Source: Candidatus Gastranaerophilales bacterium (lineage in GTDB: Bacteria > Cyanobacteriota > Vampirovibrionia > Gastranaerophilales > Gastranaerophilaceae). Taken from it: DNA of 64,000 nucleotides. Under the pieces are notes generated by a model. That model made no database searches, had not been told where the DNA came from, and saw only the letters and a list, made by a program, of their open reading frames with translations. The stretch lies in contig JAFVFO010000032.1 in the NCBI GenBank assembly GCA_017475485.1, positions 16,658 through 80,657 on the forward strand, given 5' to 3'. The position numbers and the translations under genes were made by a program. Below are positions 43,828 to 53,271 of this stretch, in pieces (positions within the stretch are counted from its first letter, which is position 1; every line of letters starts with the position of its first letter).

Positions 43828-45207
43828 TTAAACTTTTATTCTTAATTCAAAAGAACGATTCCAAGGAAGCGAATATTCAATTTTTTGAGGTTTGTAATTT
43901 AAAAATGCGGATATTTTTTCGCTATCTAAGTTAAGTTTTTGTGTAATTTCATCTAAACCTTGCGCAAAATCAGGTGCTGATTTTCTTACATGTTTTCTGT
44001 TTTTTGCCTGATATGACCAATCATCCAACAATCTGATAAATTGCAGTTTTTTAAAAGCTAAATCATTATAAGAATTATTTTTTAGGGCAAAATATTTTAC
44101 AATAGCACTTAAAACCACACAGCCTATTGTATTTGCGGAAGTATTATATCCGCAATATCCAAAGAAATTATCCGTTTTTTGTTTAAGTAATTGCTCTATA
44201 AATTTATCATCCGCGCCGTTTGCATTATTCACATCTGCAATAAAGTAGGGGGTTTTAGGAAAATTAATTTCTAAATCCGTATTATTTACAACATCACCCA
44301 AAACAAGGTCGCCTTGTTCTTTTTTGAAATTATTTATAAGCATTTCTATATCCGAATTAATATTTATCTGCGCCCCGGCAAGTGATAGTTGAGAATAAAC
44401 GCAATCAATACGCGCGATATCTTCATATTTTGAAATTAAATTAATGCTGTTTTTTTCAAGGAAAATAGGGTTTATTTTTATATTCTTATCTTTTGTAATT
44501 GCGCGCGCTAAAAGGGCCAAGGGGATTTCATCCGCGCCTGTTTTTACAAATACATTTTTTATATTATCGCGTTTAGCAAGATGCTCAAGCGCCCGCGCTT
44601 CTTTAACATTCAAGCCAAATTCCGCACAATCATCTTTAGAAAAAATTAAAGTATCAAAAAAGCCTTCTTTGGCTAAATTAAGATATAATTTATTTATTTC
44701 AAAATTTCTTTTTCTGGTATCTGAATAATCTTTTATAATTTCAGGGGGTATGTCGGTTTCAATTTCATAACCTAACTTATGAGATTTATATGACCAGTCA
44801 AAAATCTTTTTACCATATAAAGACCAGTATTCCTTTTCTTCTTCATTTATATTGTTGTTTGAAATGCGCATTATAGAAGAAAAAGCAAGGATTTTTGTTT
44901 TTTTGGGGATAATTTTTTTCAACTTTTCCACACGTTTTTTAATTGTATCAAAATCATCCTCTGTTCTTCTTGATGTAACCAATCCGCCATAGGCCAGCGT
45001 ATCAAGAGAAATTATAAAATAATCAATATCAGATAATTCTTCTATAAAATTAAAAACCCCTTCAATATCGGAACAACGACAAAGCCCGCCTAAAAGACTT
45101 AGGTCGGGCATAAGTAATTCTATATTATTATCAATTGATAATATATCTTGGATTAAATCATAACAGATTGGCCTGTTATCAATTGGTATAACTGCAATTC
45201 TAATCAT
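43828..45207 (-). CDS. DUF4127 family protein
   Basis: A 459-residue protein matching DUF4127 in its opening (MIRIAVIPIDNRPICYDLI), the DYFIISLDTLAYGGLVTSR block and FSSIMRISNNNINEEEKEYW. The fold is probably a Rossmann-like alpha/beta domain. Its enzymatic role is unknown; members occur in many bacteria and sometimes near sugar-degrading genes. The ATG at 45207 overlaps the last codons of the pilin-like gene; the frame runs back to a TTG at 45231. Confidence 0.8.
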   Translation of the reverse strand: MIRIAVIPIDNRPICYDLIQDILSIDNNIELLMPDLSLLGGLCRCSDIEGVFNFIEELSDIDYFIISLDTLAYGGLVTSRRTEDDFDTIKKRVEKLKKIIPKKTKILAFSSIMRISNNNINEEEKEYWSLYGKKIFDWSYKSHKLGYEIETDIPPEIIKDYSDTRKRNFEINKLYLNLAKEGFFDTLIFSKDDCAEFGLNVKEARALEHLAKRDNIKNVFVKTGADEIPLALLARAITKDKNIKINPIFLEKNSINLISKYEDIARIDCVYSQLSLAGAQININSDIEMLINNFKKEQGDLVLGDVVNNTDLEINFPKTPYFIADVNNANGADDKFIEQLLKQKTDNFFGYCGYNTSANTIGCVVLSAIVKYFALKNNSYNDLAFKKLQFIRLLDDWSYQAKNRKHVRKSAPDFAQGLDEITQKLNLDSEKISAFLNYKPQKIEYSLPWNRSFELRIKV

Positions 45208-45850
45208 GCTGGAACATTGCACGCTGAGCAACTATACCGAACGGATAAGCGTTAACATCAGTTATGATGATAGGAAATACGTCAAGAATTTTTGATCTAC
45301 CTTTTGTAGAAGGTACTTTATAAGAATCCCTTGCTTTTCTTGGGTTTGGTTTTCTTTCACCGTTAACATCAACAATAATTAAGCAAGGTAAATTCCTGAC
45401 TTCACCGGCATCATCCTGAATGTTCATACCGTTTCTTGCACATTGGCTGTTATCTGTAGAAAAACTGCCACCGTGCATGTTGTTTGGTGTGTCCGGAAAT
45501 TCATATCTCATACCGTCAGCTGTAAAGAAAGCATAATTTTCAGTACCGCCGCCGTTATACTTTTCAGATGTCGAAATAACATTCATTCTTGCTCTAAAGA
45601 AATTATAGATTGAATCTTCATTATCCATTCCAGGTAATATTTCAATAGGGCCATAACCTTCTAATGCTATGTTTAATTCTATAACCTGATTAAGTGCAGA
45701 CAATGCTTTTTTTAATGAGGATTTATATTCGTGTTGTTCTGTATTCACCAATATCGCGGGGATTGTTAAAGCTGCGATAACCCCAATGATAACCAAGGTT
45801 ATGAGTGCTTCCGCCAATGTAAAACCTCGTGTTTTAAATCCGTAATCCAT
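45200..45850 (-). CDS. Type IV pilin/pseudopilin-like protein
   Basis: A 216-residue protein with a prepilin leader of nine residues ending in Gly, cut before Phe10. The mature N-terminus is FTLAEALITLVIIGVIAALT with Glu at position +5, a long hydrophobic helix, and a C-terminal globular domain with two Cys (QCARNGM, NLPCLIIVDV) and KPNPRKARDSYKV. It may be a major pilin, a minor pilin or a type II secretion pseudopilin. AAAGGATATT precedes the ATG. DUF4127 overlaps its end. Confidence 0.85.
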   Translation of the reverse strand: MDYGFKTRGFTLAEALITLVIIGVIAALTIPAILVNTEQHEYKSSLKKALSALNQVIELNIALEGYGPIEILPGMDNEDSIYNFFRARMNVISTSEKYNGGGTENYAFFTADGMRYEFPDTPNNMHGGSFSTDNSQCARNGMNIQDDAGEVRNLPCLIIVDVNGERKPNPRKARDSYKVPSTKGRSKILDVFPIIITDVNAYPFGIVAQRAMFQHD

Positions 45851-45953
45851 AATATCCTTTTAATTTTACACTCTAGTTATATCATAACATCACTATATAT
45901 TAAATTCCAAGCAATGTAAATATTGTAACAAAAAATATTATTCATTTGATGTA

Positions 45954-46814
45954 TTATTTCATTAAAAATTCTTCCAGCGCAGCTATTTTCATTGATTTAT
46001 AATCGGGTTTTTGCCCAAACCAGATTTCACATGCTCTTACGGCTTGAAATATAAGCATATCAAGCCCTGTAATGTATCTTTTATTATATTTAATTGCTTT
46101 TGAAATTAAAGCTGTTTTTAAAGGATTGTAAACAATGTCATAAACAATCGCATTCTTAGGCAAAGTTTCAATATTTTTATCATCAACCGCCGATGAATCT
46201 TCATCAAAATTCTTCATTCCGATTGGTGTTGTATTAACTAAAATATCAATATTTTCAAGCCCTTGCATCATGGATAATTGTATAGCTTTAAATTCTATAT
46301 CAGGAAACCTGCTTCTTAAAGTATCCATGGTGTTTTTTGAATCTACAATGTTTCTTGTATAAATGTCAATTTTTTTTATTCCGAGCTTATATAATCCCGC
46401 GCACACTGCACGCGCAGCCCCGCCCGTGCCTACTATTGCCGCAAATTTGCCTTTTAAATCAACGTTTTTTGGAATTGCTTCCATAAAACCCCAAACATCA
46501 GTATTAAAGCCTGATAACGATAAATCTTCTTCTATTTTAATTGTATTTACGGCACCCGTTAAATTAACAAATTCATCATATTTTGATAAAAATAATGTCA
46601 TGGGCACTTTATGGGGTATTGTAACATTAAATCCGAAATATTTATTTATTCTCAGATATTTAATTCTGTTGATTAAATCTTCGCTTTCTGTGGGCAATAT
46701 TTCATAGCTGCCCGAAATCCCTAAATCTTGAAATGCCGTCTTATACAATATGGGACTTAGCGAATGACTTAGAGGATAGCCGATTAAAGCCAATTTATTT
46801 AATTCATTTTCCAT
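45954..46814 (-). CDS. aroE: Shikimate dehydrogenase
   Basis: Reduces 3-dehydroshikimate with NADPH in aromatic amino acid synthesis. 286 residues; N-terminal substrate domain with LIGYPLSHSLSP and FNVTIPHKVPM (catalytic Lys), LTGAVNTIK, then the Rossmann motif AAIVGTGGAARAVCAGL and NTTPIGM. TGLDMLIFQAVRACEIW closes the fold. Two bases after topA, so co-transcribed. Confidence 0.93.
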   Translation of the reverse strand: MENELNKLALIGYPLSHSLSPILYKTAFQDLGISGSYEILPTESEDLINRIKYLRINKYFGFNVTIPHKVPMTLFLSKYDEFVNLTGAVNTIKIEEDLSLSGFNTDVWGFMEAIPKNVDLKGKFAAIVGTGGAARAVCAGLYKLGIKKIDIYTRNIVDSKNTMDTLRSRFPDIEFKAIQLSMMQGLENIDILVNTTPIGMKNFDEDSSAVDDKNIETLPKNAIVYDIVYNPLKTALISKAIKYNKRYITGLDMLIFQAVRACEIWFGQKPDYKSMKIAALEEFLMK

Positions 46815-46816
46815 AA

Positions 46817-49075
46817 TTACTCATCTTCCATGGGTCTTGAATATTTGCAATTTTTATTCGAGCAGGCAATTTTATTGCCTCGTTTTAAGAATTTTTTAAC
46901 CAATAAACTTCCGCAATCAGGGCATTTTTCGCCTGTCGGCTCTGCCCACAGGGCAAAGCTGCAGTCAGGGTATTTTGAACAGCCGTAGAAAAATGTTCCG
47001 TAGCGCGATTTTCTTTTTACTAATTCGCCTTTACCGCATTGCGGACAAGCAACTCCGGTTGATTCAACAATAGAAAATCTTTTTTTGCATTTATCATTTA
47101 AGCATTGATAATATTTTCCGTAAGGCCCTGTTTTAATTACCATATCACCGCCGCATTTTTCGCATTTTTTATCAGTCGGTTCATCTTCAGGAATTTCTTT
47201 AGCTTGGTTATCACCTTCTAAGGGGAGTGCTGTTTTACATTCGGGATAGCCTGAGCATGCTAAAAATTGTTTTCCATAGCGGGACAATTTAACAACCATT
47301 TTCTTGCCGCAATTAGGGCAAACCTTATCGGTTTCAACATCAACACGCTTCATATTTTTTTGAGCTTCCTCTAAGGTGACAGAAAAAGGCTTCCAAAAAT
47401 CATTTAAAAATTTAACACCGTTTTGCTTATCTTCCGCAATTTCATCAAGCCCTGCTTCCATTGAGGCAGTAAACTTATAGTCCATAATTTGGGTAAAATA
47501 TTCATTTAATTGCTTACAGATTGCTCTGCCTAAAGGTGTCGGCTTTAAGGCTTTGGTTTCTGTTTTTTCAACATAATTTCTTTGCTGAATTTTAGTTATA
47601 ATCGGAGCATAAGTAGAAGGTCTTCCGATACCGTATTCTTCTAATTGTTTTACAAGGCTGGCTTCTGAGTATCTGCTCGGGGGTTGAGTAAAATGCTGTT
47701 CAGGGCTTAATTTTTCAAGGTTTAAAATATCGCCTACCGATAAATCGCCTAATTTTTTTGCAACCTCAATTGTTTCATCATCGGAATATATTTTTGTAAA
47801 ACCGTCAAATACTACTTTTGATGAACCCATTTTGAAAATATATTTATCAGCCGTAACATCAACTGTTAAATTTTTTACCTTGGCACTTGTCATTTGAGAT
47901 GCCATGAATCTGTCCCAAATCAACTTATAGAGCTTATATTGTTCGGCTGTTAGATATTTTTTAATACTATCGGGCGTTTTATCAATATAAGAAGGGCGGA
48001 TTGCCTCATGGGCGTCTTGGGTATTTTGTTTATTTTTTACATAGACATTTGGTTTTTCAGGGTAATATTTTTCCCCGAAATTATCTAAAATATATTCTTT
48101 AGCACTCGCTTGCGCGTCAGGTGAAATTCTTGTAGAATCGGTTCTCATATATGTAATTAAACCGACAGAACCGTCGCCTAAATCGATACCTTCATATAAT
48201 TTTTGCGCTATCTGCATGGTTTTAGATACGCCGTAACCAAGTTTAGAACTTGCTTCTCTTTGCAGGGTTGATGTTATAAAGGGCGGCTGAGGTTTTCTTT
48301 GAGTATCGCGGGGAGTGATTTTAGATACTTTATATTCTTTTCCTTCTAAATTTTTCAAAACCTCTTTAACTTCTTTTTCGTTATGAAGTTCGATTTTTTC
48401 ATCTTTGCCGTTTTTTATAACGCGCGATAATTCAGCGGTGTATTGTGAATTATTTTTATTTAAAAGAGCTTCTATATTCCAATATTCGCTTGGTATAAAG
48501 GCTTCTATTTCATCTTCTCTTTCGCAGATTATTTTAAGTGCAACCGATTGAACTCTGCCCGCCGAGAGCTTATAATTTTTCATTTTTTCCCATAAAATAG
48601 GGCTTATTTTAAAACCTACAAGTTTATCCAGAATTTGCCTTGTTTTTTGAGCTTCAACCTTAAGCATATCAATTTCATGCGGGTTTGCAACCGCGTCTTT
48701 TATGGCATGGGGTGTGATTTCGTTAAATACAATTCTAAATATTTTATCTGAAGGAAATTTCAAACATTCCCTCACATGCCAAGCTATTGCTTCCCCTTCT
48801 CTATCAGGGTCTGATGCAAGATAAATTTTATCAACGGTTTTGGCAAGTTTATTTAATTCGGTTATTACTTTTTTCTTCTCAGGAATTACTTCAAAAGTAG
48901 GCTTAAAATCATTTTCAATATCAAACCCCAGACCTTTAGATGCTAAATCGCGCACATGACCCATTGAAGCCTGTATTATATAATTACTTCCTAAAATTTT
49001 TCCTATTGTTTTCGATTTAGCCGGGGACTCTACTATAACTAGTGTCTTTTCCTCTTTTTTTGATTTAGTTACCAC
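46817..49075 (-). CDS. topA: DNA topoisomerase I
   Basis: Relaxes negative supercoils. 752 residues: Toprim domain with TLVIVESPAKSKTIGKIL and LASDPDREGEAIAWH, the active-site Tyr in LITYMRTDSTRISP, and IGRPSTYAPII. The C-terminus has four tetracysteine zinc motifs (CPNCGKK, CEKCGGD, CPQCGKG, CPDCGSL), one more than E. coli. It starts with GTG. It lies between dprA and aroE in the same direction. Confidence 0.95.
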   Translation of the reverse strand: MVTKSKKEEKTLVIVESPAKSKTIGKILGSNYIIQASMGHVRDLASKGLGFDIENDFKPTFEVIPEKKKVITELNKLAKTVDKIYLASDPDREGEAIAWHVRECLKFPSDKIFRIVFNEITPHAIKDAVANPHEIDMLKVEAQKTRQILDKLVGFKISPILWEKMKNYKLSAGRVQSVALKIICEREDEIEAFIPSEYWNIEALLNKNNSQYTAELSRVIKNGKDEKIELHNEKEVKEVLKNLEGKEYKVSKITPRDTQRKPQPPFITSTLQREASSKLGYGVSKTMQIAQKLYEGIDLGDGSVGLITYMRTDSTRISPDAQASAKEYILDNFGEKYYPEKPNVYVKNKQNTQDAHEAIRPSYIDKTPDSIKKYLTAEQYKLYKLIWDRFMASQMTSAKVKNLTVDVTADKYIFKMGSSKVVFDGFTKIYSDDETIEVAKKLGDLSVGDILNLEKLSPEQHFTQPPSRYSEASLVKQLEEYGIGRPSTYAPIITKIQQRNYVEKTETKALKPTPLGRAICKQLNEYFTQIMDYKFTASMEAGLDEIAEDKQNGVKFLNDFWKPFSVTLEEAQKNMKRVDVETDKVCPNCGKKMVVKLSRYGKQFLACSGYPECKTALPLEGDNQAKEIPEDEPTDKKCEKCGGDMVIKTGPYGKYYQCLNDKCKKRFSIVESTGVACPQCGKGELVKRKSRYGTFFYGCSKYPDCSFALWAEPTGEKCPDCGSLLVKKFLKRGNKIACSNKNCKYSRPMEDE

Positions 49076-49083
49076 TTTTTGAC

Positions 49084-50208
49084 CTATTTGTTTTTAAAAT
49101 ATTTACCGTTTGATTGTTTAATTAAACCGTTTAATTCAAGCTCTGTCAAGCATATCATAACAGAAGCAGTATCCATTGTACATTTTTGAATAATTTCATC
49201 AAATGTTGTTTCTTCAAAAGATATTATATCTAAAATTTTTTTCTGAGTTTCAGTTAATTTTAAAGTTTTATCTTTCTTATTATGTATCATATCCCAACCT
49301 AAATTATTTAACAAATCCCTTGCGGTTGTGACAATTCCGGCTCCATTTTTAATTAAATGATAAATTCCTGATGTATTAGGATTCAAAATATTCCCCGGAA
49401 TACACATTAATTCTCTATTGTAATCAAGGGTTAAATTAGCACTAATCATAGCCCCTGATTTCATTTGCGCTTCGGCAACAAGCGTTCCTTTTGACATGCC
49501 TACAACAATCCTGTTCCTTTGAGGAAAATTCATGGGGTATGGCTCTGTTTTTAAATGATATTCGCTAAATATTATACCGCCTTTTAAAACAATATCCGAA
49601 TACAATTTTTTATTTTGTGCGGGATACTGAAAATCAAGTCCGGAACCTATAACAGCGATTGTTGTTAAATTATTATCAAGTGCCGCTTGATGTGCTGTTG
49701 CGTCAATTCCATAGGCAAGCCCTGAAACAATTACGATATTTGTTGAATTTAATTCAGATACTATTGAATTCAGTGCACCTTTTGCGGTATTTGTAGCACG
49801 TCTTGAACCTACAATTGCAAGCATACAGGTATAATCAATGTTTGATAAATCACCCAAATAATATAAACACAAAGGAAAATCAGGGATTTCTCTTAATAAA
49901 GGGGGATATTTTTCATCTTCATAGGTTAAAATTTTAACCCCTTCAAGATTAAGCGCGTTTTTTAAACAAACGTCAGGATCAAGCTGTGCTTTTTTTGAAA
50001 AAAAGCCCCTCGGGATAGGGATGTTATACATTTCCTGAAAATCGGCAAGCTCTTTTTTTTCCGCTTCAAAACAGCGTTTTATATCGTAATCAAAATATTC
50101 AAATAATTTTGCTTTAAACAAAGGTGTGCAGTATAAGTAGCTGAATGAAGCATAATATTTTGAATTGTCTTCTTTTTTCAGATTTATTTTTTGTTGGATA
50201 TTCTTCAT
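49084..50208 (-). CDS. dprA: DNA processing protein DprA
   Basis: Protects incoming single-stranded DNA and loads RecA during transformation. 374 residues: N-terminal SAM-like helices, the Rossmann-like core (AIVGSRRATNTAKGAL, VSGLAYGIDATAHQAAL, FPQRNRIVVGMS, VAEAQMKSGAMISANL) and a C-terminal winged-helix domain (about 300-370). Four-base overlap with the upstream TPR gene. With comEC it points to competence. Confidence 0.93.
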   Translation of the reverse strand: MKNIQQKINLKKEDNSKYYASFSYLYCTPLFKAKLFEYFDYDIKRCFEAEKKELADFQEMYNIPIPRGFFSKKAQLDPDVCLKNALNLEGVKILTYEDEKYPPLLREIPDFPLCLYYLGDLSNIDYTCMLAIVGSRRATNTAKGALNSIVSELNSTNIVIVSGLAYGIDATAHQAALDNNLTTIAVIGSGLDFQYPAQNKKLYSDIVLKGGIIFSEYHLKTEPYPMNFPQRNRIVVGMSKGTLVAEAQMKSGAMISANLTLDYNRELMCIPGNILNPNTSGIYHLIKNGAGIVTTARDLLNNLGWDMIHNKKDKTLKLTETQKKILDIISFEETTFDEIIQKCTMDTASVMICLTELELNGLIKQSNGKYFKNK

Positions 50209-51125
50209 TTTATTTTACTCAGCTCCAATTTAACGGCCTTTTGGCTGAAAGTAAGAGTATTGGTGTTATCAAGAGCAAGAGTCAAACAGTTTTTATATTC
50301 TTCTTTTTCACCCATTAGCTCAAAAACTTTAGCAGAAAGGTAATACACATCTCCATTAGCCATTGCCTGCATTGCACTTGTTAAAAGGGCCATAGCGTCA
50401 TCTATTTTGGATTGTTTTATTAAAATTTGAGCCAAAAGTTTTATGGCATCAGTATCTTTCGGGTTTTTTTCAATTGTTTTTTTAAGCATTGTGATTGAAT
50501 CATCAACCCTGTTTAATTCCCAATATATTTGCGCAATATTATAATAAGCCCAGGAATAATCGTTAGATAATTCCAAAACTTTTCTGTATTCCGATAGTGC
50601 AAAATCGTATTCGTCTATTTTTTTATATTCACCCGCAAGGTAAAAATGGGCAAAATAATCACTATAGTTATATTCTATTGCCTTTTTAAAACATTTTATT
50701 GCGGTTTTGGGGTCATTTTTCTTGGAATATAAAATACCTATTGAGAAAAACGCATTAGCGTCTTCATCTTTAAAATATATAACTTTTTTCAAATTGTGCA
50801 TTGCTTCATCTATATCGCCTTTAATTTCATATAAAAGTGCAAGATTATACAAAAAATCAGGCTCATCAGGCTGCAATTCAACGGCTTTTTGGTACGCTTT
50901 AAGGGCGCTATCGGTATCTTTCAACATTTCATAGCAAATGCCCGTATTGAAATACAAATTAGCATCATTCGGGAAAATTTCAAGAAGATATCTTATATGT
51001 ACCAATGCAGCTTCTTCAAACCCTAAATCAAGGCAGAGCATGATTAACTCCCTGCGGGCTTGAAAATTTTTAGGATTTAATTTGATTGTAGTTTGAAGAT
51101 TTTTAAATCTTTCCGTATCATTCAT
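50205..51125 (-). CDS. Tetratricopeptide repeat protein
   Basis: A 306-residue protein with no signal peptide, made almost entirely of TPR units (about seven), for example LYFNTGICYEMLKDTDSALK, FLYNLALLYEIKGDIDEAMH and AYYNIAQIYWELNRVDDSIT. It would be a soluble scaffold. Between dprA and the SRWYD-repeat gene with overlapping starts and stops, so in the same transcript. Confidence 0.88.
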   Translation of the reverse strand: MNDTERFKNLQTTIKLNPKNFQARRELIMLCLDLGFEEAALVHIRYLLEIFPNDANLYFNTGICYEMLKDTDSALKAYQKAVELQPDEPDFLYNLALLYEIKGDIDEAMHNLKKVIYFKDEDANAFFSIGILYSKKNDPKTAIKCFKKAIEYNYSDYFAHFYLAGEYKKIDEYDFALSEYRKVLELSNDYSWAYYNIAQIYWELNRVDDSITMLKKTIEKNPKDTDAIKLLAQILIKQSKIDDAMALLTSAMQAMANGDVYYLSAKVFELMGEKEEYKNCLTLALDNTNTLTFSQKAVKLELSKIK

Positions 51126-51582
51126 TGTCTATATCATGTGTTGCTATAGTATTATTATCCAAATCCAAATCTACCAGTTTTCCGCCGAATTCAAAGCTGA
51201 CACCGAGTTCTTCTTCGCGCTCCAGTTCATCTTTATCTTCATCTTGAATTATTTTTTCTATAACAATTTGCGCCATATCAAGTGCAACTTTTTTCTTGGT
51301 TTCACTCGGACATTTTTCAAGCATTTGAATTGCTGTTCTAACGGTTGAATCTATGTCATACCAGCGCGAATGCCCTCTTTGAATACGACCGTCTTCAACT
51401 GCAGACATAATATCTTCAACATTTTCATACTGATTATCTTGAATATTATGTTCGATTATAACTTTGATTAAATTAAGCGCAACCGCAATTTGCCTTTCAT
51501 CTGATGAACTGGCTAATGTCTTCATAGACATTGATAATACAGGATCTTTATCATACCACCTTGAAAAAAATTGATTACTCAT
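51118..51582 (-). CDS. Uncharacterised protein with duplicated SRWYD unit
   Basis: A 154-residue soluble protein containing two copies of a unit of about 45 residues. One starts FSRWYDKDPVLSMSMKTL and ends VIIEHNIQD; the other starts HSRWYDIDSTVRTAIQML and ends IVIEKIIQD. The tail is acidic. The ATG at 51582 has AAGGAG in front; an upstream in-frame start at 51624 overlaps fixX and lacks such a site. Function unknown; no metal or catalytic motif seen. Confidence 0.65.
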   Translation of the reverse strand: MSNQFFSRWYDKDPVLSMSMKTLASSSDERQIAVALNLIKVIIEHNIQDNQYENVEDIMSAVEDGRIQRGHSRWYDIDSTVRTAIQMLEKCPSETKKKVALDMAQIVIEKIIQDEDKDELEREEELGVSFEFGGKLVDLDLDNNTIATHDIDNE

Positions 51583-51598
51583 ATTTGCTCCTTCAAAA

Positions 51599-51889
51599 TC
51601 AACTATTCTTAAACACAACCCCACAGCCTGCTGACGGATAGCGCCATTCTATATTTTTTTTAGGGCATGCTATTTTACACGCACCGCATTCTAAGCAGTT
51701 TTCATATTGTACCACAAGTTGCCCCGTATTTTCATCTTGTATATAAACATCTGCAGGACAAATAAATGTACAGGTTTTTTCCTTGCATTTAGCGCATATT
51801 TCCTGATTAACAGATAAATGAGAGCTATCTGCACAATTATATTTTACGGTTGTTAATTTTTTTTGTATTTCTTTTGAATTTTTTTCCAT
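51599..51889 (-). CDS. fixX: FixX-like ferredoxin
   Basis: A 96-residue ferredoxin-like protein. CAKCKEKTCTFICPADVYI and CLECGACKIACP provide the cysteines for one or two Fe-S clusters in the FixX pattern. It passes electrons between the flavoprotein FixC and quinone-linked chemistry. GGAAAATAACC precedes the ATG at 51889, two bases after fixC. Confidence 0.88.
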   Translation of the reverse strand: MEKNSKEIQKKLTTVKYNCADSSHLSVNQEICAKCKEKTCTFICPADVYIQDENTGQLVVQYENCLECGACKIACPKKNIEWRYPSAGCGVVFKNS

Positions 51890-51891
51890 GG

Positions 51892-53220
51892 TTATTTTCC
51901 AAAAAATACGTCCAATGCGCATTTTAAAAATGCAAACATATCTTTTATTGTATCAAGCGGATTTCTGCCGAATATAAAATTATACGCAAATTTCCTTATT
52001 TGTGAAGATTTTGAAGTGCAATTAGCACTTGTTATTATTTCAAAAAATTCTTTTATTTTGTTGGGATAATAAACGCTTAATGAATTTGAGCGTTTATACA
52101 AATTGTTAATTATATTTCTGTAAGAATATAAATCTTTTAAAATAAATGAATTTTCTAAATATTTTCTGTAAACAGACAATGTTGAAGCACTGAAATCTTC
52201 TTTTTCAAGGGCATGGAGCGCCGCTTTTCCTGCAAGTTTGCCCGAAATTAGCGCAAAATTAGTTCCTTCAAAATGAACCCCGTTGACAAAGCCTGCGGCA
52301 TCCCCCGCTACAATTACACCGTCAGAATATAAGGCGGGAACTTTTTTATATCCGCCTTCCGGAATTAAATGTGCACTATATTCTATCATTTCGCCATTTT
52401 CAATTAACGGTGCGATATGTGGGTGTTTTTTTACTTCATCTAAAACATCTGAAATATTTAATTTATTTTTAGATAAATCTTCTAAATTTACCCCCACACC
52501 AAGTGCAACAGAATCCTTAAAGGTATATAAAAAGCTCATCATAAAAAGATTTTTGTAGCCTTTTAATTTTCCGAAATCAGAACCGAAGTATTGCTTATTA
52601 ATTCCGTTTGAAAGGTCTTCTTTTAAGTTAAATTTTGTTTCTATTGTTTTTTTATCAAATTTATAAACTTCTTTTGCGCTTAATATAAAATCATGACGCT
52701 TGAAATCTTGCCTTAGACCGATTTTGCGCGCTAATAAGGAATTAACACCGTCAGCTAGAATTACAACAGGCGCTAAATATTCTTCTATACTTGTTTTAAC
52801 GCCTATTACCCTGTTTTCATTTGTCACTAAATCAACAACTAAAGTATCGGGGCAAAAATAAACTCCTTTTGATTTGACAAGCTCGATTAATTGTTTTTCT
52901 AAGTTAAATCTTTTTATTGCATAAGCATGGTTATTTGATGAATTTTTATAGGTTAATTCAAATGAAGAATCTTCTGATAAAAATGCCCAAGTGTGAGAAT
53001 TAATAACCCTTTCATAAGAAATTTTATCAAAATCTTCTTGGAAAACTTCTTTTAAGGCATGGGTATAAACAGCGCCCCCATACATATTCTTAGAACCCGC
53101 ATAGTGAGAACGCTCTAATAATACTACTTTGCGCCCTGCGCGTGCAACTTCAAGCGCCGCTGAAATCCCTGCCGGCCCGCCGCCTACAACTATAACATCC
53201 GCATTATATTCTATATTCAT
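51892..53220 (-). CDS. fixC: FixC-like electron transfer flavoprotein-quinone oxidoreductase
   Basis: A 442-residue FAD protein of the ETF-QO/FixC family. N-terminal VIVVGGGPAGISAALEVARA, KNMYGGAVYTHAL, and C-terminal VIVAGDAAGFVNGVHFEGTNFA are family hallmarks. It would accept electrons from an electron-transfer flavoprotein (FixAB) and, with FixX, reduce quinone or ferredoxin in bifurcation. FixA and FixB are not in this window. The leaderless-type promoter lies directly upstream. Confidence 0.88.
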   Translation of the reverse strand: MNIEYNADVIVVGGGPAGISAALEVARAGRKVVLLERSHYAGSKNMYGGAVYTHALKEVFQEDFDKISYERVINSHTWAFLSEDSSFELTYKNSSNNHAYAIKRFNLEKQLIELVKSKGVYFCPDTLVVDLVTNENRVIGVKTSIEEYLAPVVILADGVNSLLARKIGLRQDFKRHDFILSAKEVYKFDKKTIETKFNLKEDLSNGINKQYFGSDFGKLKGYKNLFMMSFLYTFKDSVALGVGVNLEDLSKNKLNISDVLDEVKKHPHIAPLIENGEMIEYSAHLIPEGGYKKVPALYSDGVIVAGDAAGFVNGVHFEGTNFALISGKLAGKAALHALEKEDFSASTLSVYRKYLENSFILKDLYSYRNIINNLYKRSNSLSVYYPNKIKEFFEIITSANCTSKSSQIRKFAYNFIFGRNPLDTIKDMFAFLKCALDVFFGK

Positions 53221-53226
53221 AGTTTT

Positions 53227-53232
53227 ATTTTA
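53227..53232 (-). promoter_or_regulatory. -10 box of fixC (leaderless)
   Basis: Minus strand TAAAAT, then AAAACT, then the fixC ATG; no ribosome-binding sequence between. Confidence 0.5.
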
Positions 53233-53271
53233 CAGGTTACTAACTCAAAAAACAATAGAAAAATATATAAT

